The position numbers and the translations under genes were made by a program. Below are positions 25,321-32,676 of a DNA stretch of 38,485 bases, piece after piece. Origin of the DNA: Thermogladius sp. (GTDB lineage Archaea; Thermoproteota; Thermoprotei_A; Sulfolobales; Desulfurococcaceae). Below the pieces are notes generated by a model. The model was not told the DNA's origin. It saw only the letters and a program-made list of their open reading frames with translations, and did no database searches. The stretch lies in NCBI GenBank assembly GCA_022759365.1, contig JAEMPJ010000060.1:1-38485 (forward strand), read 5' to 3'. How positions within the stretch are numbered: the stretch's first letter is position 1; every line of letters begins with the position of its first letter.

Positions 25321-26577
25321 TTGCCTTGGGAGCTTCGGCAACCAGAGGTAAATATCGGGGTTGTTGGGCACGTAGACCACGGCAAGACCACTCTAGTCCA
25401 GGCGTTAACAGGTATCTGGACGGCTAAGCACAGCGATGAGATCAAGAGGGGTATGACCATAAAATTAGGCTACGCGGACGGTAACATAGCCTACTGCGAC
25501 TCACTGGAGCCACCGGACGCCTACACCACGAGCCAGACCTGCCCCGACGGCAGCGAGTCCAGGCTACTGCGCAGGGTGAGCTTCATAGATGCCCCGGGTC
25601 ACGAAGCCCTTATGGCCACAATGCTCAGCGGCTCCTCCCTAATGGACGGGGCTATACTGGTTATAGCCGCCAACGAGCCCTGCCCGCAACCGCAAACCTT
25701 AGAGCACTTCTCAGCCCTCAACATTATAGGTGTGAGGAACGTCGTCATAGTGCAGAACAAAATTGACGTGGTCTCAAAAGAGAGAGCGGTGGAGAACTAC
25801 AAGGAGATAAAGAAACTCGTGGCGGGCTCGCCTTTGGAGAACGCGCCTATTATACCTGTTTCCTCTCTCCACAAAGTGAACATAGATGTAGTCCTCCAAG
25901 CCTTATACGAGGAGATACCTGTCCCCGAGAGGAATTTGTCGGGAGACCCTTTGATGCTGGTGGCCAGGAGTTTCGAGGTCAACAGGCCTGGCACTGACTA
26001 CAAGGAGATACGGGGAGGGGTTGTAGGCGGCTCGCTTATACAAGGCGTCTTGAGAGTGGGTGATGAAATCGAGATAGTCCCGGGGGCTAAAGTACCGGTT
26101 GGGAAGACCGGCTTCAAGTACCAGCCGTTGATAACCTCTGTCGAAGAACTCAGGTTTGGGGAGATGAAGGTGAGTGAGGCTAGGCCGGGCGGGCTACTGG
26201 CTATAGGGACAGGCCTAGACCCCTCTCTAACTAAGGCTGACAGCCTGGTTGGAAGCGTTGTCGGCAAACCTGGTAGGACACCCCCTACCGTGGACTCCCT
26301 GACAATACGCTACAACATGCTCGAGAGAGTTGTAGGGATGAAAGAGATGGGTAAGATGCCTCCTCTACAGGTGAAAGAGATGGTCGTCTTAACGATCGGT
26401 ACGGCCGTGAGAGTCGGGACTATAACAAGGCTGGCGAAGGACTCGATGGAGGTTGAGTTGAAAGAGCCTGTGGCGACGTGGCCGAACTCGAGAGTCGCGT
26501 TGAGTAGGAGAGTCCTCGGTAGATGGAGGCTCTCGGGTTGGGGTATAGTAGAGAGTGTGTCGAGCAAAGGTGCCTAG
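25321..26577 (+). CDS. eif2g: Translation initiation factor aIF2 gamma subunit
   Basis: GTPase core of aIF2, which brings Met-tRNAi to the small subunit. The 418 residues contain VNIGVVGHVDHGKTTLVQALTG (G1), GMTIKLGYAD in switch I, a zinc knuckle region with CDS and TCPDG, DAPGHEALMATMLSGSSLMDG (G3) and QNKIDVVSKE (G4), then barrel domains ending VALSRRVLGRWRLSGWG. The start is TTG 25321, with GAGGTGG eight bases upstream. The PIN-domain gene begins inside its 3' end. Confidence 0.96.
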   Translation: MPWELRQPEVNIGVVGHVDHGKTTLVQALTGIWTAKHSDEIKRGMTIKLGYADGNIAYCDSLEPPDAYTTSQTCPDGSESRLLRRVSFIDAPGHEALMATMLSGSSLMDGAILVIAANEPCPQPQTLEHFSALNIIGVRNVVIVQNKIDVVSKERAVENYKEIKKLVAGSPLENAPIIPVSSLHKVNIDVVLQALYEEIPVPERNLSGDPLMLVARSFEVNRPGTDYKEIRGGVVGGSLIQGVLRVGDEIEIVPGAKVPVGKTGFKYQPLITSVEELRFGEMKVSEARPGGLLAIGTGLDPSLTKADSLVGSVVGKPGRTPPTVDSLTIRYNMLERVVGMKEMGKMPPLQVKEMVVLTIGTAVRVGTITRLAKDSMEVELKEPVATWPNSRVALSRRVLGRWRLSGWGIVESVSSKGA

Positions 26578-26963
26578 AGGTAGTTTTAGATACAAACTTC
26601 ATAATTCTACTCTCAGAATACCCATACTTGATCGATGAATTAAACGAGGTTGTCCCCTTTAGATCGGTATGCGTGCTACTGACCGCCGTCCTCGAGGAGC
26701 TGGAGGCTGTCTCCAAGAGGCTTGGCGAAGTTAGGAGGAGGATGCTGGGTAAAATACTGGAGGTCTTAAGGGGGAGATGCGTGGTCGTGGATGCTGGCCG
26801 GAGCAGGGTAGTGGATGAAGCTATAATCGACTATGCCAGGGAGCACGGGGCTGTTGTAGCCACCAATGATAGAGAGTTGAGGAGGAGGCTTAGGGAGATG
26901 GGGATACCCAACGTGTTTTTCAGAGAGGAGTCCCGTAGACTGGAGTACGAGGGTTTTATTTAA
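26523..26963 (+). CDS. PIN-domain protein (FCF1/UTP24-like ribonuclease fold)
   Basis: A 146-residue PIN domain. The metal-binding acids are Asp in VVLDTNFI near residue 23, Glu in LEELEAVSKR and Asp in VATNDRELRRRLRE. The last motif resembles the FCF1/UTP24 group, which cleaves pre-rRNA in eukaryotes. Endonuclease activity and an rRNA-processing role are inference. The core begins exactly where aIF2-gamma stops. The only in-frame starts, ATG 26523 and TTG 26538, lie inside the aIF2-gamma gene, so a 40-55 base overlap is required. The aIF2-gamma, PIN, RpoE1, Spt4 order is widely shared in Archaea. Confidence 0.85.
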   Translation: MEALGLGYSRECVEQRCLEVVLDTNFIILLSEYPYLIDELNEVVPFRSVCVLLTAVLEELEAVSKRLGEVRRRMLGKILEVLRGRCVVVDAGRSRVVDEAIIDYAREHGAVVATNDRELRRRLREMGIPNVFFREESRRLEYEGFI

Positions 26964-26976
26964 TAGTTGTGGTAAA

Positions 26977-26986
26977 CGTTAAAAGG
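26977..26986 (+). promoter_or_regulatory. TATA box for rpoE1
   Basis: The element cgttaaaagg, preceded by a BRE-like ggtaaa, lies about 28-37 bases before GTG 27014. This predicts an almost leaderless rpoE1-spt4-dephospho-CoA kinase transcript. Confidence 0.5.
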
Positions 26987-27013
26987 CGTATTGCCGGATA
27001 GTATAAGCCTCAG

Positions 27014-27550
27014 GTGCGCTTATTGTACAAGCTGGTTAAAGTGAAAGGCGTGGTGAGGATACCTCCAGAAAAATTTGGCAGACCCCTGGAGGAAGTCGCT
27101 TGGGAGGAGCTGAGGAAAGAGTACGAGGGGGTTTTAACAACTAATGCCGGGTTAGTTGTAGCCATACTGGACGTCAAGGTTAGCGAGTACGGTAAGATCA
27201 TCCACGGTGATGGCGCAACATACCACGACGTCGAGTTCACGGCTCTCACGTTCGACCCATTCCTCAAGGAGGTCGTTGAAGGCGAGGTTTTAAACGTCAC
27301 TGAAAGCGGTCTTTTCCTGGATCTAGGCCCGTTGGACGGCTTCATATATATAGGGCAGGTCTCGGATGAACGCGTAGAGTACGATGCTTCAAGGCAGGCC
27401 CTCATATTGAAAGGCGGGAAGAAGATGATTGAGAGAGGTGATGTTGTGAGGGCTAGAATATACAACATAGGGCTCCAGCCGGGTAAAGGGCTCAGAATAC
27501 AGCTCACGATGAGGCAGGTAGGGCTTGGGAAAGTGGAGGAAGGTGAGTAG
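27014..27550 (+). CDS. rpoE1: RNA polymerase subunit E' (Rpb7)
   Basis: Stalk subunit that, with RpoF, aids promoter opening and binds nascent RNA. The N-terminal RNP-like domain shows VRIPPEKFGRPLEEVAWEEL and LTTNAGLVVAILDVK, and the C-terminal S1 domain shows VVEGEVLNVTESGLFLDLGPLDGFIYIGQV. Length 178 is typical. GTG 27014 is the best start given the TATA position; TTG 27023 is an alternative. spt4 follows after two bases. Confidence 0.94.
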   Translation: MRLLYKLVKVKGVVRIPPEKFGRPLEEVAWEELRKEYEGVLTTNAGLVVAILDVKVSEYGKIIHGDGATYHDVEFTALTFDPFLKEVVEGEVLNVTESGLFLDLGPLDGFIYIGQVSDERVEYDASRQALILKGGKKMIERGDVVRARIYNIGLQPGKGLRIQLTMRQVGLGKVEEGE

Positions 27551-27552
27551 CA

Positions 27553-27759
27553 GTGTCGACGCGTGGCAAACCATTCAAGGCGTGCCGTAAGTGTAGGTCG
27601 CTTGTGGATAAGAAAGTCGAGATCTGCCCTGTATGCGGCTCGCGTGAATTCACGGAGGAGTGGGAGGGTGCTATTATAGTGATCGATCCGGGGAGATCCC
27701 CCGTGGCAAGAGAACTCGGGTTAGAGGCCCCTGGGAGATACGCTATCAGGGTTATATGA
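27553..27759 (+). CDS. spt4: Transcription elongation factor Spt4 (RpoE'')
   Basis: Zinc-ribbon partner of Spt5 that closes over the polymerase cleft to increase processivity. The 68 residues carry ACRKCRSLVD and CPVCGSREFTEEWEG, giving the four zinc cysteines, and IVIDPGRSPVARELG, a family hallmark. It begins with GTG two bases after rpoE1. The coenzyme A gene starts one base after its stop, so all three are probably translated from one mRNA. Confidence 0.94.
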   Translation: MSTRGKPFKACRKCRSLVDKKVEICPVCGSREFTEEWEGAIIVIDPGRSPVARELGLEAPGRYAIRVI

Positions 27760-27760
27760 T

Positions 27761-28228
27761 TTGCTGTTGCCCTCCCTCGCTCTACGAGAGGACTTCAGGG
27801 CGAACATGGGTCTCCCGCAGGGGACGCTCTACATACCACCTGGAGGTAGACTGGTGGAGGGGCTTGAGGTCACAGCAAGTGTGGGTGATGTAGTATCCGA
27901 CACCCTGGAGTCCCGTATCAAGGTGGTTGACGGCAAGACTAGAAGGGGCGTGCAAACCAGTACTAGGCCGTGTGATAGGATAGTATACAATCCAAGGGGT
28001 GTTGTCTCACTGCATTCAGTGACCGCTCTAAGAGGGGTTAAAGCGGGGTGGGTTTGTGTGGTCGGTGAGGAGGATCTACTGACAACCTCCCTGGCGTGGA
28101 ACCTGGATGAGGGGAATATAGCCTACGGGCAACCAGGGGTTGGCGTGGTGGTTGTAGTGACTGACAAAGTTAGGCTTACGAAGTTTATTAAAATATTAAA
28201 ACCCTCCATAATTTCATATAACACCTAA
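27761..28228 (+). CDS. GTP-dependent dephospho-CoA kinase (DUF359)
   Basis: Catalyses the last step of archaeal coenzyme A synthesis, phosphorylating dephospho-CoA with GTP. The DUF359 pattern is evident: VGDVVSDTLE, IKVVDGKTRRG, YNPRGVVSL, VVGEEDLLTTSLAWN and AYGQPGVGVVVVV. Length 155 is at the short end of the family. TTG 27761 is the first in-frame start after the spt4 stop; TTG 27767 is also possible. A metabolic gene linked with rpoE1 and spt4 is a known archaeal arrangement. Confidence 0.88.
   Translation: MLLPSLALREDFRANMGLPQGTLYIPPGGRLVEGLEVTASVGDVVSDTLESRIKVVDGKTRRGVQTSTRPCDRIVYNPRGVVSLHSVTALRGVKAGWVCVVGEEDLLTTSLAWNLDEGNIAYGQPGVGVVVVVTDKVRLTKFIKILKPSIISYNT
28183..28202 (+). promoter_or_regulatory. 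TATA region for rps24e
   Basis: An AT-rich tract (tttattaaaatattaaaacc) lies inside the end of the dephospho-CoA kinase gene. It predicts initiation near 28220-28226, a short leader for rps24e and expression independent of the preceding operon. Confidence 0.5.
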
Positions 28229-28243
28229 ATGCTTAAGGGTGCT

Positions 28244-28585
28244 ATGATGGGGAAGAGCGTCCAGATAGCTGGGTACAGCGGTGAGATAGTCTCGGAGAAA
28301 TACAACCCGCTGGTTAAGAGGAGGGAGGTCATGCTGAAAATAGGACACGTAGGTGCAGGGACTCCCAGCAGAAAGGTTCTAAGAGCAGAGCTGGCCAAGT
28401 TGTTCAATGTGAATGTTGAGAATGTCTATGTAAGGAAAATTGAAACAGAGAACGGGATAGGGGTGAGCTTGATTAAAGCACATATATATGACTCCCCGGA
28501 GAGAGCCAAGTTCTTTGAGCCCGAGTACATCATTAAGAGGAATGAGGAAGGCTCCCAGAGTAACCAGCAGGCTCAAGGTGGTTGA
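28244..28585 (+). CDS. rps24e: 30S ribosomal protein S24e
   Basis: Small-subunit protein of about 113 residues. The pattern YNPLVKRREVMLKIGHVGAGTPSRKVLRAELAKLF followed by VYVRKIETENGIGVSLIKAHIYDS identifies it. The C terminus ends in a Gln/Ser-rich low-complexity tail. ATG 28244 is preferred, with AAGGGTG about six bases upstream; ATG 28229 adds five residues and ATG 28247 removes one. rps27ae follows after five bases, the standard archaeal pair. Confidence 0.93.
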   Translation: MMGKSVQIAGYSGEIVSEKYNPLVKRREVMLKIGHVGAGTPSRKVLRAELAKLFNVNVENVYVRKIETENGIGVSLIKAHIYDSPERAKFFEPEYIIKRNEEGSQSNQQAQGG

Positions 28586-28590
28586 GCTAT

Positions 28591-28752
28591 ATGGCTCACG
28601 TCCATAAACTCTACGAGTTCGACCTGGAGAAAGGGTATATAAAGCCGAAGAACAAGAAGTGCCCTAAGTGCGGGAGTTTCATGGCTTTCCACAAGGAACC
28701 TGTCCCGAGATGGCACTGCGGTAAGTGCGGTTACACGGAGTATGTCAGGTAG
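28591..28752 (+). CDS. rps27ae: 30S ribosomal protein S27ae
   Basis: A 53-residue zinc-ribbon ribosomal protein. It starts MAHVHKLYEFDLEKGYIKP and carries CPKCGSFMAFHKEPVPRWHCGKCGYTEY, giving four zinc cysteines as CPKCG and CGKCG. In eukaryotes the homologue is fused to ubiquitin; here it stands alone. ATG 28591 follows rps24e by five bases with a GGTGG upstream. The stop overlaps the proposed kae1 start by 11 bases, so translation into the KEOPS genes may be coupled. Confidence 0.94.
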   Translation: MAHVHKLYEFDLEKGYIKPKNKKCPKCGSFMAFHKEPVPRWHCGKCGYTEYVR

Positions 28753-29824
28753 TTTGAGCTACATAATACCTTTCGAACCCCCTCCTCTACTACGCGAGCG
28801 CATAACTGTACTAGGCATAGAGTCTACTAGCCACACCTTCGGCGTGGGGATTGTGGAGTACGATGGAGGCAGGAGAGTTAGCATTCTCGCGAACGTGAAC
28901 AAGAGGTATGTCCCGGCTAAAGGCGGGATCCACCCTAGAGAGGCATCGATCACCCACATGAGGAACTCCAAGGAAGCTATTGAGGAGGCCTTAGCGCAAG
29001 CCGGCTTGAAGATTAAGGAGATCCACTCTATTGCGGTGGCGTTAGGGCCTGGCCTGGGGCCTTGTATAAGAGTGGGTGCTACAATAGCCCGGTTCCTCTC
29101 CTCACGTTTGGGGAAACCATTAATACCTGTGAACCACGCGGTCGCGCATGTTGAGATAGGTAAACTGGTCTCAGGTCTGAGCGACCCTCTTGTAGTATAC
29201 GTGTCCGGGGGGAACACGATGATCCTAGCAGGTAGGGAGAAGTCTTATAGAGTTTACGGGGAAACCCTGGATATACCGTTGGGGAATTTATTCGATACGT
29301 TTACAAGAGAGATAGGTATCGCACCCCCTTACGTGGTCGGGGGGAAGCATGCGCTGGACCTCTGCTCCGAGTGGGGTAGCGAGTTCATACCTCTACCATA
29401 TGTGGTTAAAGGCAATGATTTAAGCTTCTCCGGCTTGCTTACAGCCGCCCTACAGCTAGCTCGAAGAGAGGGTAGGGTGGATAAGAAGAGGCTTGGGGAC
29501 ATCTGCCTCAGCCTACGTGAAACCGCTTTCAATATGTTGGTGGAGGTCGCTGAGAGAGCTCTTTTGACGACGGAGAAGAAGTCTATACTATTGGTTGGAG
29601 GCGTCGCGTCGAACACGTATTTGAACCGGAAGTTCGAGCTGATGGCGGGCGAGCACAACGTAGTCTACAAGGCTACGCCGCAGGAGTTCTCCGGCGATAA
29701 CGGTGCTATGATAGCTTACACCGGGCTCCTCAACTTCATTCACGGTATAGTAGTCGAGCCGTCTAAAGCGTATGTAAGGCAGAGGTGGAGGGTCGACGAG
29801 GTCGAGGTACCGTGGGTTCGGTGA
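28742..29824 (+). CDS. kae1: KEOPS subunit Kae1 (TsaD), tRNA t6A synthesis
   Basis: Catalytic ASKHA-fold subunit that transfers the threonylcarbamoyl group to A37 of ANN-decoding tRNAs. The sequence LGIESTSHTFGVGIVEYD marks the first phosphate motif. VNHAVAHVEIG holds the two metal-binding histidines, followed by YVSGGNTMI and the final NTYLNRKFELMA and GDNGAMIAYTG. At 360 residues it carries about 26 residues (SLSYIIPFEPPPLLRERI) before the usual start; there is no ATG closer to the domain, though TTG 28754 is in frame. It overlaps rps27ae at the front and bud32 at the back. Confidence 0.94.
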   Translation: MSGSLSYIIPFEPPPLLRERITVLGIESTSHTFGVGIVEYDGGRRVSILANVNKRYVPAKGGIHPREASITHMRNSKEAIEEALAQAGLKIKEIHSIAVALGPGLGPCIRVGATIARFLSSRLGKPLIPVNHAVAHVEIGKLVSGLSDPLVVYVSGGNTMILAGREKSYRVYGETLDIPLGNLFDTFTREIGIAPPYVVGGKHALDLCSEWGSEFIPLPYVVKGNDLSFSGLLTAALQLARREGRVDKKRLGDICLSLRETAFNMLVEVAERALLTTEKKSILLVGGVASNTYLNRKFELMAGEHNVVYKATPQEFSGDNGAMIAYTGLLNFIHGIVVEPSKAYVRQRWRVDEVEVPWVR

Positions 29825-30501
29825 ACGTGGCGATAGGTGAGAAGATCGCCGAGGGCGCGGAGTCAGTCGTATTCCGTGGGAGTATAATGGGAGTTGACGT
29901 GGTGGTCAAGATCAGGGTCAGCAGAAGCTATAGGCACCCCGAGTATGACAGGGTTTTCAGGTCGTATAGGACTAGAACGGAGGTGAGAGTCATGGCTGAT
30001 CTTCTGGCTAAGGGGCTCAGAGTACCAACACCGATCTTAGTCGACATGGAGAACTACGTTATCGTCATGACATACATTAGGGGGCGTAAGCTCTCTCATG
30101 TTATAAGCGATCTTGGCGGGGAAACCCTTGAGGAGATCTACCGCGACATCGGGCGGCAAGTAGGTGTAATGCATGCGTCCGGCATATACCACGGGGATCT
30201 AACAGTTTCCAACATCATGATTACTGACAGGAAGGAAGTATACTTGATAGACTTCGGGCTCTCCGGCTACAGTAGAGACGTGGAGGAGTACGCTATCGAC
30301 CTCCACTTATTTGACAGGAGTACGAGGAGTCTAGCCCCGGCTAGGGCAGATGAATTATTTGAGGCTTTCATGAAGGGGTATCAAGCATCCTTCCCCAGGT
30401 ACCTTGAAGTCGTTGAGAGGATGAAAGACATTAGGAGGAGGGGTAGGTATATTGAGGAGAGGCTCAGGAGGAAGCTGAGACGTGAGGCCTACACTAGTTG
30501 A
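29821..30501 (+). CDS. bud32: KEOPS subunit Bud32, atypical protein kinase/ATPase
   Basis: Small RIO-like kinase that binds and activates Kae1. The 226 residues show IAEGAESVVFRG in the glycine-rich position, VVVKIR carrying the ATP-binding lysine, the catalytic loop HGDLTVSNIMI and DFGLSGYSRDVEEYAIDL in place of the DFG region. GTG 29821 overlaps the kae1 TGA as GTGA; the longer frame to 29785 lacks family sequence. Kae1 and Bud32 are separate here, whereas some Archaea fuse them. The other KEOPS subunits, Cgi121 and Pcc1, are not in the window. Confidence 0.94.
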   Translation: MNVAIGEKIAEGAESVVFRGSIMGVDVVVKIRVSRSYRHPEYDRVFRSYRTRTEVRVMADLLAKGLRVPTPILVDMENYVIVMTYIRGRKLSHVISDLGGETLEEIYRDIGRQVGVMHASGIYHGDLTVSNIMITDRKEVYLIDFGLSGYSRDVEEYAIDLHLFDRSTRSLAPARADELFEAFMKGYQASFPRYLEVVERMKDIRRRGRYIEERLRRKLRREAYTS

Positions 30502-31066
30502 AAAAACAATCTACTTCGTAACAGATAATGTACATAAGCTCAGGGAAGTGGCACTAATAGGGAGGCAGATGGGCTTCGATATACAGCCTCTCCACGGGCT
30601 GAAAGTTGAAATCCAGAGCGATAGCATCGAGGAGGTTTCAAGGAAGTCGGCTCTGCTAGCCTACTTTATAGCAGGCAAGCCTATCCTGGTCGAGGACGCT
30701 GGGTTGTTCATTGAAGCCCTGAACGGCTTTCCCGGCCCCTACAGCAGCTATGTCTACAAAACTATCGGGATAAATGGGGTTCTCAAGTTAATGAAGGGTG
30801 TTGAGGATAGGAGGGCCTGCTTTAAGTCCGCTGCCACAGTAATCTACGGGCCATATGTGATCACAGAGGTTGGGGAGGTCTGTGGCTGGCTGGCCGAGGA
30901 GCCTAGGGGCGTCCAAGGCTTCGGGTTTGACCCAATCTTCATACCTGAGGGCTCTACGAGAACATTTGGCGAGATGAGCGTTGAGGAGAAGAACGCTCTC
31001 TCGCACAGGGCGAGATCCGTCTCAAACGCTTTAGGGAAACTGAAGAGCTTGATGACGCAGACCTAG
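30482..31066 (+). CDS. XTP/dITP pyrophosphatase (RdgB/HAM1 family)
   Basis: House-cleaning enzyme that hydrolyses non-canonical purine triphosphates to monophosphates. The 194 residues contain YFVTDNVHKLREVA (the nucleotide-recognition motif, with VTDN in place of the commoner TGN), VEDAGLFIEALNGFPGPYSSYV, GFGFDPIFIPEG and LSHRARSVSNAL. GTG 30482 overlaps the end of bud32 by 20 bases. The gene follows the KEOPS pair in this transcript and ends just before the rps15 promoter. Confidence 0.92.
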   Translation: MRPTLVEKTIYFVTDNVHKLREVALIGRQMGFDIQPLHGLKVEIQSDSIEEVSRKSALLAYFIAGKPILVEDAGLFIEALNGFPGPYSSYVYKTIGINGVLKLMKGVEDRRACFKSAATVIYGPYVITEVGEVCGWLAEEPRGVQGFGFDPIFIPEGSTRTFGEMSVEEKNALSHRARSVSNALGKLKSLMTQT

Positions 31067-31076
31067 CACGCTCGGA

Positions 31077-31090
31077 AATATTTTAAAACC
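31077..31090 (+). promoter_or_regulatory. TATA box for rps15
   Basis: The element atattttaaaacc lies about 40-54 bases before ATG 31131, predicting initiation near 31112 and a leader of about 20 bases with GGGGT at 31118-31122. It separates rps15 from the KEOPS/pyrophosphatase transcript. Confidence 0.5.
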
Positions 31091-31130
31091 ATGTTTACTC
31101 TAATCATTATTCTAGCCGGGGTTGATGCTA

Positions 31131-31595
31131 ATGAACAAAAAGAGGGATAGGGGTAAGTCACACTCGACCAGGCCGACGAGGGCTGGTCCACCGAGATGGC
31201 TTAAGCTGGACATGACACCGAGCGATGTGGAGCTACTCGTTGTTGAACTAGCGAAGAAAGGCTACTCTCCTTCGATGATCGGAATTATACTTAGAGACCA
31301 GTTCGGTATACCGCTTGTTAAACAGGTGACTGGCAAGAAAGTGGTAGAGATACTCCGCAAACATAACGCTGCCCCGCAGATTCCAGAGGACTTGTTTAAC
31401 CTGATGAAGAGGGCTGTCAACCTTAGGAGGCACTTGGAGGAACACCCGAAAGATTATCATAGTAAGAAAGGGTTGATTGAAATAGAGTCGAAGATCCACA
31501 GGCTAGTCAAATACTATAAATCACGTGGAGTACTACCGCCTGACTGGGAGTACACGCCTGAGAAAGCTAAGCTCTTTGTCTCGGGTGCTTACTGA
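31131..31595 (+). CDS. rps15: 30S ribosomal protein S15 (S13e)
   Basis: Small-subunit protein binding the 16S rRNA three-way junction. The archaeal/eukaryotic N-terminal extension ([18 protein letters not shown]) is followed by [26 protein letters not shown] and the S15 core [38 protein letters not shown] prefer ATG 31131 with GGGGT eight bases upstream; ATG 31125 and TTG 31122 are in frame. The length of about 154 residues is usual for Archaea. A T-rich CCTTTTCC tract follows the gene. Confidence 0.95.
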   Translation: MNKKRDRGKSHSTRPTRAGPPRWLKLDMTPSDVELLVVELAKKGYSPSMIGIILRDQFGIPLVKQVTGKKVVEILRKHNAAPQIPEDLFNLMKRAVNLRRHLEEHPKDYHSKKGLIEIESKIHRLVKYYKSRGVLPPDWEYTPEKAKLFVSGAY

Positions 31596-31663
31596 GCAAG
31601 AAAAACTCCTTTTCCTGTGCATGCGTTGTAGTTATCTGTATGAACATGGGAATACAATAATAA

Positions 31664-31675
31664 GCTTAAAAGATT
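31664..31675 (+). promoter_or_regulatory. TATA box for the 305-residue orphan
   Basis: The element gcttaaaagatt lies about 42-53 bases before ATG 31717 in an AT-rich 121-base gap. Initiation would fall near 31697, giving a leader of about 20 bases without an obvious Shine-Dalgarno sequence. Confidence 0.45.
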
Positions 31676-31716
31676 TAACCTTGGTTAATTAGAGAAATTA
31701 AAGCCGGTAATTTGGT

Positions 31717-32634
31717 ATGAGCAAGAGTGCCCAACAAAAGGTTATTTACTCCCCCGGGAGGCAGGAACAGGTCTACGCAGCCCTCTGGGATTTAAAGACA
31801 TTTCTCTCTAGGAACCCCCGTGTAGTGATAGTTAAATCCGAGGGGAATGCTGTTGAAGCCGAGATGAGTATTAGGACAGGCTTTAGAACCTACCAGAGGG
31901 AGTTCGTGAAAATACGTAGCGAGCCTGTCGACGGAGAGAACCTTGTTATTCGAGGAGAAGGAGGTAATTTGAAGTTCACCATACACTTCAGAGTGGTAGG
32001 AATAGGGTTTGCAACACATGTCGAGGTCAGTCTTGAATGCGAGAGCTTGGTTAGAAATCTCTGCGGTCACTTCGCCTCTGATATGCTGGACTACATAGAG
32101 GACTTCGTTAAAAGACCGCCTTCAGTAGAGTTCAAGGCACCTATCCCGAGTAAGAAGCCTGAGACACCTCCCCCTGCCCCTGTGAAGCCTCCCCAGGTCA
32201 CGCCGGCCCCGACTACGGTAACACAGGCCGCAGGAGAGAGGAGGGAGGTTCCTGGAGTTGAAGCAAGGCTATCTTTCGATAGAGTGAAACACTTGCTAGA
32301 CTACACGACCTTAGCTACGCTTGTCATGAATGCCACCCTCATAGGGAGGGTAACACTTAATCAGCCGTGGGGGAGGAGGGAGGTAGAGGATCTGCTTAAG
32401 GAAAGGCTGGCCCTGTTGAAAGATTACGCTCTAGTGGTTTTAAGCGTGAGAGGGGTAGGTGAGGCGTATATCCTGGCGGATAACATGGGGAATCTAGTTG
32501 CAGGCCTCGCAGAGATATCGGGCAACCTCATCAGCGGTGCTGGCGACGCAATCGGGAAAATAATCGAGCAGCTCGGTAAACAACCCGCTACTATTAGAAT
32601 ATGGGGTGTTAAAGAGATTCCAGCTCAGGTTTAA
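31717..32634 (+). CDS. Unrecognised two-domain protein with Pro-rich linker
   Basis: I do not recognise this 305-residue protein. Residues 1-138 form an alpha/beta domain whose pattern (early YSPGRQEQVYAALWDLKTFLS, several alternating strands, a final long helix SDMLDYIEDFVKR) resembles an SRPBCC/START-like ligand-binding fold, but this is weak. Residues 140-175 are a Pro/Thr-rich linker (PPPAPVKPPQ and so on). Residues 180-305 form a second alpha/beta domain, ending in a Gly/Ala-rich helical stretch (GLAEISGNLISGAGDAIGKII) and a strand TIRIWGV. It has no signal peptide or membrane helix. The stop codon lies inside the tRNA-Trp TATA box. It sits alone between rps15 and two tRNAs. Confidence 0.75.
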   Translation: MSKSAQQKVIYSPGRQEQVYAALWDLKTFLSRNPRVVIVKSEGNAVEAEMSIRTGFRTYQREFVKIRSEPVDGENLVIRGEGGNLKFTIHFRVVGIGFATHVEVSLECESLVRNLCGHFASDMLDYIEDFVKRPPSVEFKAPIPSKKPETPPPAPVKPPQVTPAPTTVTQAAGERREVPGVEARLSFDRVKHLLDYTTLATLVMNATLIGRVTLNQPWGRREVEDLLKERLALLKDYALVVLSVRGVGEAYILADNMGNLVAGLAEISGNLISGAGDAIGKIIEQLGKQPATIRIWGVKEIPAQV

Positions 32635-32638
32635 ATAG
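32628..32638 (+). promoter_or_regulatory. TATA box for tRNA-Trp, overlapping a stop codon
   Basis: The element ggtttaaatag contains the TAA of the preceding gene at 32632-32634. It lies 39-49 bases before the mature tRNA end, so a leader of 15-20 bases is expected. Confidence 0.5.
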
Positions 32639-32676
32639 CCTTCAAGGCAATAATATCATTCCTGATGACTGCTGAT

